Shown: positions 20,367 through 28,224 of the stretch, one piece after another
Layout of the letters: each line of letters opens with the position of its first letter
How positions within the stretch are numbered: the stretch's first letter is position 1
NCBI GenBank assembly: GCA_910577875.1
Contig: CAJTNY010000004.1
Location: forward strand, 1 to 64,000
Source: an uncultured Christensenella sp.
GTDB taxonomy: Bacteria > Bacillota > Clostridia > Christensenellales > Borkfalkiaceae
DNA: 64,000 nt
Direction of reading: 5' to 3'
Position numbers and translations under genes: made by a program
The notes under the pieces: generated by a model
Database searches by the model: none
What the model was told of the DNA's origin: nothing
What the model saw: only the letters and a program-made list of their open reading frames with translations

Positions 20367-22022
20367 TTACTTATTCATTGCAGACTGTATTTCGCTATCC
20401 AGCATTTCATACGTAAGTTTTCCGTTTACAGTGAACGTAATTACGCCGTCTTTATCGAGTATGAGAGTTCTGGGAGCCGCAGGCGCGGTTACGCTGCTAT
20501 CGAAAGATTTGAAAATGTTTTCCTGCGTGTCGTGGGTAAACAATAAATTCCATTCATTGAAACCGAGCCTGTCGATAACCGTCTGAACGCCTTCGTCGTC
20601 TACGCTGTTGTTGATATGAACGACTATTATGTCCACATCGTCCCCGTAATGTTCCTTAGCCTCTCTGAAATCGGGGAGTTCTTCTTTACAGGGGTCGCAG
20701 GTCGTATACCAGAAATTGATTACAGTTACCGTTCCGTAGAAATCGGAAAGCTTAATGCTTTCAAGCTTTTCGCCGTCATCGTTGTAAGCGCCGGCCGTAT
20801 CGTAAACCGTTCCGAACGTGAAATCAGGAAACTGTTCGCCTACGTCGTACTTTTTCTCTGCTACTTGGGCAACCGAGAAGAAATTATAATAAACAAGCGC
20901 GGTCACAAGCACTGCAAGAGCTAGCGCCCAAGCTGAGAATTGAAGCCAGAAACCTCTCTTCTTTATTTTCCTTTTAACCGTTTCGGCTTTGTCTTCAACT
21001 TCAACCGCCTGCGCCGTTTCAACCGTTTCCGTCAAACTTGTCTGTGTTTCGTCGGTCGTAACTTCCGAAACAGCTTGCACTCCGGCAGAGACAGTCATAG
21101 TTTTTATAGGCGCTTTTTCTTCTTCTAAAACCGAAGTATCTATTCCTGCAAGAACCAGTTTGCTTCCCTTCCAGCTTATCGCTTTCGTAGGACAAACGGG
21201 AATACATTCTCCGCAGTTAATGCACTCGTGGTCACCGACATGCTTAATGTCCATTTTACAAGTCTCAACGCACATTCCGCAGTCAACGCATTTTTGTTTA
21301 TCGAGTTTGACTCCGATAAGTGCGATTTTGTTAAAGAAACCGTAAATTGCGCCGAGCGGGCAGAAGAAACGGCAGAAACAACGATAAATGAATACGCTCG
21401 CCACTATGAAAACAACCAACAGACAGAATTTCCAGGTAAACAGATAACCGAGTCTGTCGAAAAGCGATGCGTTGCTGCTATTTACCAACAATCCGCCCGC
21501 GCCGCCGAAAGTCCCTGCGGGACATATATATTTACAGAAAGCGGGCACTCCGTTATATATCAGCGGAATCGCAATAACCAGAACCGCGAGCAAAACGTAT
21601 TTTAAATACGAAAGCAATCTCGTATAGCGGCTTTTTTTGAGTTTAGGCGTCTTAATCTTATACAGCAGTTCCTGACCCAAACCTACTGGACAGAAAAACC
21701 CGCAGATTGTTCTTGCAAATATAAGTCCGAGTAAACCGAGTATTCCGAGTATGTAATACGGCGCAGTCGTGTTAGAATGGGCGAGCGAGTCTTGGAGCGC
21801 TCCAAGAGGACACGCCGTAACCGCACCCGGGCAGGAATAACAGTTCAAACCGGGAGTACAAAGCTTTTTCGTACCGCCCTGATAAATATCTCCCGCAATA
21901 AAACCTTTTATGTTTGCGTTAAACAACAGAGCCGAATATATCTGTATGAGCCGCCGCTTCGAAGGCGCGTGATTTTTAAACCACAGTCCGGCTTTTTTAA
22001 AAAAACTTTTTACCTTAGCCAA
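20367..22022 (-). CDS. NapH-like 4Fe-4S membrane protein fused to an external TlpA/thioredoxin domain
   Basis: This is a 551-residue fusion. Residues 1-240 are a NapH/NosR-like electron-transfer membrane domain with about five helices and four Cys-Pro motifs (NCYSCPGA, CGFFCPVG, CKYICPAG, CRFFCPLG). Residues 245-277 hold two ferredoxin motifs, CVDCGMCVETC and CINCGECIPVC. A charged linker and one more helix (358-380) lead to a TlpA domain with FWYTTCDPC (Cys442-Cys445). The design suggests electrons pass from cytoplasmic ferredoxin through the membrane to reduce an outside thioredoxin, a job usually done by CcdA/DsbD. That role is inference. It overlaps the upstream membrane gene by 8 bp. Confidence 0.88.
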   Translation of the reverse strand: MAKVKSFFKKAGLWFKNHAPSKRRLIQIYSALLFNANIKGFIAGDIYQGGTKKLCTPGLNCYSCPGAVTACPLGALQDSLAHSNTTAPYYILGILGLLGLIFARTICGFFCPVGLGQELLYKIKTPKLKKSRYTRLLSYLKYVLLAVLVIAIPLIYNGVPAFCKYICPAGTFGGAGGLLVNSSNASLFDRLGYLFTWKFCLLVVFIVASVFIYRCFCRFFCPLGAIYGFFNKIALIGVKLDKQKCVDCGMCVETCKMDIKHVGDHECINCGECIPVCPTKAISWKGSKLVLAGIDTSVLEEEKAPIKTMTVSAGVQAVSEVTTDETQTSLTETVETAQAVEVEDKAETVKRKIKKRGFWLQFSAWALALAVLVTALVYYNFFSVAQVAEKKYDVGEQFPDFTFGTVYDTAGAYNDDGEKLESIKLSDFYGTVTVINFWYTTCDPCKEELPDFREAKEHYGDDVDIIVVHINNSVDDEGVQTVIDRLGFNEWNLLFTHDTQENIFKSFDSSVTAPAAPRTLILDKDGVITFTVNGKLTYEMLDSEIQSAMNK

Positions 22023-22824
22023 GTCCTATACACTCCAGACAGATATTTACGGCTTTATCGAAAATACCGGAAACGTTGCCGTTACACGCGCCGGCTATAA
22101 TAAACGAAAAAGCTACACAACCGACACAGACCTGTATGCCGAGTTTGAAATATTTATGATTCAGTATTTCATATATTTTACCGTGTACTAATTGTACGGG
22201 TTTATTTCCTGATGCAAGCTTTTTGGCATGTTCAATTTGCTTCTTTGCCGAAATACCTTCGTAAACGCTGATTGCACTAGCAAACACGAACACCGAGAAA
22301 AACCAGGGCAGAATATTTTTAGCGGCTTGCAGGACTTCTTTCGTCGCATTATCAGAAACCGTAAAACTCGACGGCAATGCCAGATACACTATCGAATACA
22401 CGATTCCCGCCAGTGCGACCGACGAACAGCATAGCCACAGTATTTTCAATATCTTTTCTTCGCGTTTGATAAATCCGTAACTTTCCGCGAGTTCCTCGCC
22501 GACGTTGACGGGCATACGCTTTTTTAAACGCATAAGCGAATAGCGCGGGTCTTTATAGGGTGATTTTTTAGGCTTTACGGGAAATACCTCCCAAACGATA
22601 AACCCTCCGACAATCATTACCGCCCAAATCCAGAAAGCAGGCGATATATGAAAAAACCGCTCGGAAAGACCTTCCTGAGTGAATGTAAATTTATTATCCC
22701 CGACGGGACCCGTGAAATAGTTGTCGAGTACCTGCCAGATAAACAAAGCTCCGACTATTGCCGTCATAACGCCGAGTGCAATGCCATAATAAAGACGAAC
22801 CGTTTTGTTTGTCTTTTCGTTCAT
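22015..22824 (-). CDS. Polytopic membrane protein with C-terminal CXXC (NICLECIGLG) tail
   Basis: This 269-residue protein has five predicted membrane helices and ends in VNICLECIGLG, which matches what I recall of the CD1871A family of short CXXC proteins from Clostridia; here that tail is fused to a larger membrane protein. The body has no family I can name. Start: GGAG (22831-22834) lies 6 nt before the ATG at 22824; a GTG two codons upstream touches the ribosome site and was rejected. It overlaps the iron-sulfur/thioredoxin fusion by 8 bp, so the two proteins are probably made together and may form one redox complex. Confidence 0.75.
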   Translation of the reverse strand: MNEKTNKTVRLYYGIALGVMTAIVGALFIWQVLDNYFTGPVGDNKFTFTQEGLSERFFHISPAFWIWAVMIVGGFIVWEVFPVKPKKSPYKDPRYSLMRLKKRMPVNVGEELAESYGFIKREEKILKILWLCCSSVALAGIVYSIVYLALPSSFTVSDNATKEVLQAAKNILPWFFSVFVFASAISVYEGISAKKQIEHAKKLASGNKPVQLVHGKIYEILNHKYFKLGIQVCVGCVAFSFIIAGACNGNVSGIFDKAVNICLECIGLG

Positions 22825-22847
22825 ATACACCTCCGCTTTTTTTATAA

Positions 22848-22879
22848 TTATACATTTATTATATCAACTTATACATTTA
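22848..22879. promoter_or_regulatory. Direct repeat over the redox operon promoter (possible operator)
   Basis: TTATACATTTA occurs at 22848-22858 and again at 22869-22879, exactly 21 bp apart (two helical turns), covering the -10 and spacer of the minus-strand promoter. A third copy lies at 45336-45346, upstream of the yitT-like gene. The spacing fits a regulator binding one face of the DNA, but the AT-rich word could recur by chance. Confidence 0.35.
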
Positions 22880-22886
22880 AAGTCAA
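22858..22886 (-). promoter_or_regulatory. Promoter of the iron-sulfur/thioredoxin operon
   Basis: On the minus strand: -35 TTGACT (22881-22886), 17-bp spacer, -10 TATAAT (22858-22863). The start point would be near 22851, giving a leader of about 27 nt with a good GGAGG. It is divergent from the cysteine desulfidase promoter 25 bp away. Confidence 0.8.
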
Positions 22887-22910
22887 GTAATTTATCATTT
22901 ATGGAAGTAC

Positions 22911-22939
22911 TTGACAATGCGTCCGCGATAGAGTATCCT
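22911..22939 (+). promoter_or_regulatory. Promoter of the cysteine desulfidase gene
   Basis: -35 TTGACA (22911-22916), 17-bp spacer, -10 TATCCT (22934-22939). The ATG of the gene is at 22946, where transcription itself should begin, so the mRNA would have no 5' leader. Confidence 0.7.
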
Positions 22940-22945
22940 TAATAT

Positions 22946-24220
22946 ATGAACGAAAGAAAATACCAAGGATACATATCTGTTTTAAGGGAAGAACTCCTGC
23001 CTGCAATGGGATGCACCGAACCTATAGCGGTAGCCTACGCTTCTTCTCTCGCCCGAGAAGCTTTGGGCGCATTGCCCGAACGCGTCGATATAAGCGTAAG
23101 CGGAAACATATTAAAGAATGTCAAAAGCGTTATAGTACCGAATACGGGAGGGCTTAAAGGCGTTGCCGCCGCTGCCGCCGCAGGTATTATTGCGGGTAAA
23201 GCGGATAAAAAGCTACAGGCACTCGAAGAAGTTACGCTGGATGAACGTAATAAAATCGCTGAATATTTAAAAACCTGTTCATTTAAAATAAACCACGCAC
23301 AGTCAGGGTGCGTATTCGATATTTGCATAAAAGCGTTCGCAGGAGAACACAGTTCATTTGTCCGCATAGAGGGACACCATACGAACGTCGTTAAAGTCGA
23401 GAAAGACGGAAAGAAACTCATAAGCGGAAGCGAAATTTACGAAGCCGACTCAAAACTCACTGACAGAAGTATTTTAAACGTCAAGGATATAACGGAATTT
23501 GCCGATACCGTAAATATTAAGGATATAGACGAACTCATCTCTAAACAGATCGAATACAATACTGCAATTGCCGAAGAAGGTTTAAATAACGATTACGGCG
23601 CTCGGGTCGGTAAAATACTAATAAAAGCTTTCGGGAACGGTGTACATAATCTTGCAAAAGCCACTGCGGCGGCGGGCTCTGATGCGAGAATGAACGGTTG
23701 CTCCCTGCCTGTGGTAATAGTTTCGGGAAGCGGCAACCAAGGTATGACGTCTTCCCTTCCAGTCGTCGTTTACGCGAAACATCTCAACGTTTCAAACGAG
23801 AAACTAATCCGCGCGGTTGCGCTTTCGGACCTTGTTACAGTACATTTAAAAACGGGCATAGGAAGACTTTCCGCTTATTGCGGCGCAGTTAGCGCGGGCG
23901 CCGGCGCCGGCGCGGGTATATGCTATCTCTACGGCGGAAGTTACGAAGATATAGCGCATACGATTGTAAACGCGCTTGCAATTGATTCGGGACTTATCTG
24001 CGACGGCGCGAAGTCGAGCTGTGCGGCTAAAATCGCAGCGGCGGTCGACGCAGGACTTACCGGTATGGAAATGTGCAGAAGCGGAAGCGGATTTCAGGGC
24101 GGCGACGGAATTTTAGAGAGCGGAGTCGAAAAAACCATAGATAACGTGGGCGACCTTGCCCGCATAGGCATGAAGGAAACCGACGAAGAAATAATAAGAA
24201 TAATGATTAAAAGTTTATAA
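22946..24220 (+). CDS. cyuA: L-cysteine desulfidase (CyuA/YhaM, UPF0597 family)
   Basis: The enzyme (424 aa) breaks L-cysteine into pyruvate, ammonia and sulfide with an iron-sulfur cluster. The family signature LLPAMGCTEPIAVAYA contains Cys23; Cys312, Cys352 and Cys359 have the spacing (40 and 7 residues) I recall for the cluster ligands of the archaeal enzyme MJ1025. A Gly/Ala-rich segment near residues 313-325 is also typical. Alternatives within the family (a serine-dehydratase-like activity) cannot be excluded. The gene starts right at the predicted transcription start and has no Shine-Dalgarno. It is divergent from the thioredoxin-type redox operon, suggesting shared thiol metabolism. 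Confidence 0.88.
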   Translation: MNERKYQGYISVLREELLPAMGCTEPIAVAYASSLAREALGALPERVDISVSGNILKNVKSVIVPNTGGLKGVAAAAAAGIIAGKADKKLQALEEVTLDERNKIAEYLKTCSFKINHAQSGCVFDICIKAFAGEHSSFVRIEGHHTNVVKVEKDGKKLISGSEIYEADSKLTDRSILNVKDITEFADTVNIKDIDELISKQIEYNTAIAEEGLNNDYGARVGKILIKAFGNGVHNLAKATAAAGSDARMNGCSLPVVIVSGSGNQGMTSSLPVVVYAKHLNVSNEKLIRAVALSDLVTVHLKTGIGRLSAYCGAVSAGAGAGAGICYLYGGSYEDIAHTIVNALAIDSGLICDGAKSSCAAKIAAAVDAGLTGMEMCRSGSGFQGGDGILESGVEKTIDNVGDLARIGMKETDEEIIRIMIKSL

Positions 24221-24233
24221 AAAAATATTTATG

Positions 24234-24258
24234 AAGCGCGGCGTCCAGCCGCGCTTTT
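24234..24258 (+). terminator. Terminator after cyuA
   Basis: A 9-bp GC-rich stem AAGCGCGGC (24234-24242) / GCCGCGCTT (24248-24256) with a 5-base loop and trailing TT. Confidence 0.75.
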
Positions 24259-24269
24259 AATAAACGTTA

Positions 24270-24304
24270 AAACTGAGCAGAGGTTTAAAACCTCTGCTCA
24301 GTTT
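24270..24304. terminator. Bidirectional terminator between convergent genes
   Basis: A 14-bp perfect stem (24270-24283 with 24291-24304; core ACTGAGCAGAGG) with loop TTTAAAA. It lies just past the stop of the 84-residue minus-strand gene and 50 bp past cyuA, so it can serve both. Confidence 0.8.
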
Positions 24305-24306
24305 AA

Positions 24307-24561
24307 TTATGACGTAAACCACAAGTAAAGCAATATTGCGACTACTCCCATCGACGCGATAAATATACCCAACGGAAGCAGTATAGCCGAAAACATACCT
24401 CTGACCATCTGCCAGTATTCTTTACGGCTGACTTTTCTCTTTTCTTTTTTGTCTTTTTTATTCTTTGACGAAGGGTTGTACCACGCAAAACCTTCCACGT
24501 TCATATCCGCAAAAGTGGTTTCCGTATCCAGTCCGTCATCTTTTTTATTCTTTTGAGACAT
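24307..24561 (-). CDS. Small membrane protein at the end of the opp operon (84 aa)
   Basis: Residues 1-50 are polar and very Lys-rich (SSKNKKDKKEKRKVSRK), followed by one or two hydrophobic segments covering residues 55-83. The charge pattern puts the N-terminus in the cytoplasm. It overlaps the end of the OppF-fusion gene by 17 bp and has GGCGGAAG before its ATG, so it is translationally coupled to the transporter. I do not recognise a family. It may be an accessory subunit of this peptide transporter; that rests on position only. Confidence 0.7.
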   Translation of the reverse strand: MSQKNKKDDGLDTETTFADMNVEGFAWYNPSSKNKKDKKEKRKVSRKEYWQMVRGMFSAILLPLGIFIASMGVVAILLYLWFTS

Positions 24562-26923
24562 CTTCCGCCTCGGATTTTTCTTTGTCCGTATCGGGTTTCT
24601 TTTTGAAAATATACTTTACTTTATCCAAAAAACTTTTCTTTTGAAGCTTTGCCTCTTCTTCGGCATTCCTCAGTTCCTCTTCGTATTTGAGTTCGAGCAT
24701 TTGAACGTCCTCTTCTGTATTGTAGAGGTGGCACGCACAGAAATGACCCGCTTCCACTTCCTTATAAATAGGTGCTATACGTTCGCAAATCTCCATACAT
24801 CTGTCGCAACGGGTATGGAATTTACAGCCATTGGGCGGATTTACGGGCGATGGAATATCCCCTTTCAGAATAATTCTGTTCATTTTCACATTCGGGTCTG
24901 GAACGGGAACAGCCGAGAACAGTGCGCGCGTATACGGGTGAAGCGTATTCTCGAATATAGCCTCCTTGCTTCCGTATTCTACCAAACTACCGAGATACAT
25001 AACTCCGACCTCATCGGAAATATGCTTGACCACAGAAAGGTCGTGAGAAATGAATATATACGTAAGACCGAGAGATTTTCTGAGCTCGATAAGCATATTT
25101 ATTATCTGAGCCTGTATAGACACGTCGAGCGCGGAAACCGGTTCGTCGCATATGACGAGTTCGGGTTTAAGCGCGAGTGCGCGGGCTATACATATTCTCT
25201 GTCTCTGTCCACCCGAGAACTCGTGCGGATACCTTTCGAAGTAATGCGGTTGAAGTCCGCACATTTTCATTACGCCGATAATATAATCGTGATACTCTTC
25301 TTTGGAAACAAGCTTATGCTGTTTAACAGCTTCGCCGATTATATCGCCGACAGTAAGCCTCGGAGAAAGACTTGCATAAGGGTCCTGAAAAATCATCTGC
25401 ATATTCGGACGAAGTTTATCGAACTCTCGGTTGCTGAGCGAAGAAATTCTCTTGCCATTGAACCAAACTTCTCCGCTCGTAACGTCGTACAGTCTTAATA
25501 TGGTTCTGCCCATCGTAGTCTTTCCGCAACCGCTTTCGCCGACTATTCCGAGCGTCTTGCCTTTTTCAAGCTTAAACGTTACGTTATCAACTGCTTTAAG
25601 CGTTTTAGTAGGTCTGCCGAAGAAATCTTTTCCGATAACGAAATGCTGGGACAGCGCATCGATTTCGAGGAAAGCTTTTTCGCCTGCGTTCTCTTCAACC
25701 GCCGCCTGCTCCGCTTTTTTGCCAGCAATGGAAACCAACAAAGGATAACAAGCCGTCAAAGCTACCGCCGCAATTGCAAATACGCTTATAATAACCGGAA
25801 TTACAGCCGAAATCTTAATAACGCACAGTTCGTTCACTATATCGTAAGTAGTGTCGTCTATTATTTTATCAACCACCGCTATCGTGATTTTAAATCCGCC
25901 TGCCGTTCTGATATATTTTATCTGTTCTGTGCCTTGCGTAACTACGTCTTTTGTTGCAAGGTTGCCCAATATATCCGAATAAAAACCACCCGCAACCGCC
26001 GCTATTATCATAATAAGCAAAGTTAGCGCAAAAACAATTACATAGAATACCAAATCGTTCTTCTTATTGTTAAATAGAACGGAAACATTGTCTGCGGTCA
26101 ATAACGCGAATAAAACACAAATAATTGCAAGAAGCAGGAAACCCGCCGTCGCAGTGGATGCAAGCGAAGAAAGTTTATCGCCGCTGTAACCCGCCGTGCC
26201 GTTTAACAAAAGCTGTATGAAACTGCTTTTCGTTGTTACGCCGTTCGCGCTGACTTCAACGAGCGGAGCCGACGCAAGCCCTAAAATAACGGCTATAAGA
26301 ACTATACGCCCGAGCGAATATAAGAATTTAACCAGATTAACTCTGTCTTTTAAATATTCGCGGTTAATTAGAGTTTTGAATACATAATAAACACAGAATA
26401 CAACACTCGTAATCGTAAGTCCGCAAATAGTAGCAGCATTATAACCCGTACGCGTTACGATTTCTCCGTTGCTTACGATTATGCAGTTAAGCGCATAGAA
26501 CAGTGCTGAAAACACTGCGTACGAAAGATAAGTCAATAACGCGAAAAATTCTACGTTACATTCTTTTTTATAAGCGTATTTAAGAACTGTTTTATATACT
26601 GTAAATCCTGCCGACGCTAATACCGCGAGCAGTCCGAAAATAGTCAAAAGCATTCCCGCGAGCATAACGGCGCGAGCGGCTTCCTTCTCTGTTCCCGTCA
26701 GAGCAGAAACGGAATTGATATATTCGCCGTTGAAAAAGCGGTAAATAAAATAGTCGGGCAAACCTTCCGCATTCGAGGACACGCCGATTAGGAAAGTAAA
26801 CAGTAAAGCAAGTCCCGCACCCGCGATTGCAATAAAAGGTAAAATTTTAGGCAGAAAATCTAAAAATTTCAATTTTGCGGATTTGACTTCGCCAATATTA
26901 ACCGAATTAACTTCGTCAGCCAT
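24545..26923 (-). CDS. OppF-type ABC ATPase fused to an N-terminal eight-helix membrane domain
   Basis: The last 370 residues of this 792-residue protein are a standard oligopeptide-transporter ATPase: Walker A GESGCGKTT, signature FSGGQRQR, Walker B LVICDEPVSALD, switch His in FISHDLS, then the OppD/F C-terminal domain with its Cys cluster (CKFHTRCDRCMEIC..CAC). The first 410 residues form a separate membrane domain with about eight helices and an external loop near residues 315-370; it does not look like an ABC permease (no EAA loop). OppF proteins normally have about 320-350 residues and no membrane part. It overlaps oppD by 8 bp. Confidence 0.9.
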   Translation of the reverse strand: MADEVNSVNIGEVKSAKLKFLDFLPKILPFIAIAGAGLALLFTFLIGVSSNAEGLPDYFIYRFFNGEYINSVSALTGTEKEAARAVMLAGMLLTIFGLLAVLASAGFTVYKTVLKYAYKKECNVEFFALLTYLSYAVFSALFYALNCIIVSNGEIVTRTGYNAATICGLTITSVVFCVYYVFKTLINREYLKDRVNLVKFLYSLGRIVLIAVILGLASAPLVEVSANGVTTKSSFIQLLLNGTAGYSGDKLSSLASTATAGFLLLAIICVLFALLTADNVSVLFNNKKNDLVFYVIVFALTLLIMIIAAVAGGFYSDILGNLATKDVVTQGTEQIKYIRTAGGFKITIAVVDKIIDDTTYDIVNELCVIKISAVIPVIISVFAIAAVALTACYPLLVSIAGKKAEQAAVEENAGEKAFLEIDALSQHFVIGKDFFGRPTKTLKAVDNVTFKLEKGKTLGIVGESGCGKTTMGRTILRLYDVTSGEVWFNGKRISSLSNREFDKLRPNMQMIFQDPYASLSPRLTVGDIIGEAVKQHKLVSKEEYHDYIIGVMKMCGLQPHYFERYPHEFSGGQRQRICIARALALKPELVICDEPVSALDVSIQAQIINMLIELRKSLGLTYIFISHDLSVVKHISDEVGVMYLGSLVEYGSKEAIFENTLHPYTRALFSAVPVPDPNVKMNRIILKGDIPSPVNPPNGCKFHTRCDRCMEICERIAPIYKEVEAGHFCACHLYNTEEDVQMLELKYEEELRNAEEEAKLQKKSFLDKVKYIFKKKPDTDKEKSEAEDVSKE

Positions 26924-28220
26924 TTTTCACCTCCGCTTTGCCTTCGTATAAATAGCAGGATACGCTGTGCGTATCGGTTATCTTCATAAGTCCGGGATAC
27001 TCGCCCGAACATTTTTCAATACATTTTTCGCATCTATCGCGGAAATAGCAGTAATCGGGCATATTAATGGGGTTAGGAACGAAACCGGGAATACAATAAA
27101 GCTCATCAACTTTCTGGTCGACGGTTGGTTTACTCTTCTGCAAACCGATAGTGTAAGGGTGCATAGGACGGTGGAAAATGTCCTCAGCGGTACCCATTTC
27201 TATTACCTTGCCAGCATACATTACGACTACGTAATCAGCCATTTCTGCAACAACGCCCAAGTCGTGCGTGATAAGCATAATAGAACCGTTGATTTTGCTT
27301 TTTATCTCTCTTAAAAGGTCGAGTATCTGAGCCTGTATTGTAACGTCTAACGCTGTCGTCGGTTCGTCAGCGACTATCAGTTTCGGGTTGCATAAAAGAG
27401 CTATAGCTATCATAACTCTCTGACGCATACCGCCTGAAAGTTCGTGCGGGTATTTCTTATAAACACCCTCGGGGTCGGCAATGCCTACAAGTTTAAGCAT
27501 TTCGATACTGCGCTCTTTTACCTTTTGTTTGGAGATACCCTCAATATGAAGCTTGCCGACTTCGTCAAGCTGGTTTCCTATGGTAAATACGGGATTAAGC
27601 GAGGTCATAGGCTCTTGGAAAATCATTGCGATTTCTCTGCCTCTTATGGAACGCATAGCCTCCATAGGCATTTTTGCAATGTCGATAACCTGCCTCTCCA
27701 TCTCGTACATATTACCGCCGAGTTCGTTTTTCTTTATTATCTTTTTACCTTTTTCATCGGTCTTGATTTGTTCGGTTCCGTCCGCGCCCGTTTCAGTTTC
27801 GTAAACGGGAATTTTGTTCCCGCGCGCGTCGCGTTTGAACATATCTGCGCGAAACCTTATAGAACCGCTCACTATCTGACCGCTCGGTGCCTGAACAAGC
27901 TGCATTAAAGAAAGCGAAGTAACGCTCTTTCCGCAGCCGCTCTCTCCGACTACGCCGACGGTAGAACCGGCAGGAACCGAAAACGATACGCCGTTAACAG
28001 CCTTTACAGTACCCGCATCTGAAAAGAAGTAGGTATGTAAATCTTCAAATTCGACGATATTTTTGTCGTCCTTCATTTGCGTCACATACTCTTCGGGACG
28101 CGCCTTGCGTTTTTTCTGCTTTTCGAACTTTTTAATCGCCTTGGAATTTTCCTTCGCTATTGCACGGGATTCCGAACGGGATATATAATGCTTTTTAAAA
28201 TCTTTTTTATTGTCAGCCAT
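26916..28220 (-). CDS. oppD: Oligopeptide ABC transporter ATP-binding protein OppD
   Basis: This energises peptide import together with the OppF fusion. It has Walker A GESGCGKS, Q-loop IFQEPMTSLNP, signature LSGGMRQR, Walker B LIVADEPTTALD, LLITHDLG-type switch (IMLITHDLG), and the C-terminal oligo_HPY domain with Cys residues. At 434 aa it is about 100 longer than usual: a Lys/Arg-rich N-terminal tail of about 50 residues and an insertion of about 60 residues between Walker A and the Q-loop (around residues 123-180, rich in Lys, Glu and Gly). It lies 4 bp downstream of oppC. Confidence 0.95.
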   Translation of the reverse strand: MADNKKDFKKHYISRSESRAIAKENSKAIKKFEKQKKRKARPEEYVTQMKDDKNIVEFEDLHTYFFSDAGTVKAVNGVSFSVPAGSTVGVVGESGCGKSVTSLSLMQLVQAPSGQIVSGSIRFRADMFKRDARGNKIPVYETETGADGTEQIKTDEKGKKIIKKNELGGNMYEMERQVIDIAKMPMEAMRSIRGREIAMIFQEPMTSLNPVFTIGNQLDEVGKLHIEGISKQKVKERSIEMLKLVGIADPEGVYKKYPHELSGGMRQRVMIAIALLCNPKLIVADEPTTALDVTIQAQILDLLREIKSKINGSIMLITHDLGVVAEMADYVVVMYAGKVIEMGTAEDIFHRPMHPYTIGLQKSKPTVDQKVDELYCIPGFVPNPINMPDYCYFRDRCEKCIEKCSGEYPGLMKITDTHSVSCYLYEGKAEVKNG

Positions 28221-28224
28221 TATA

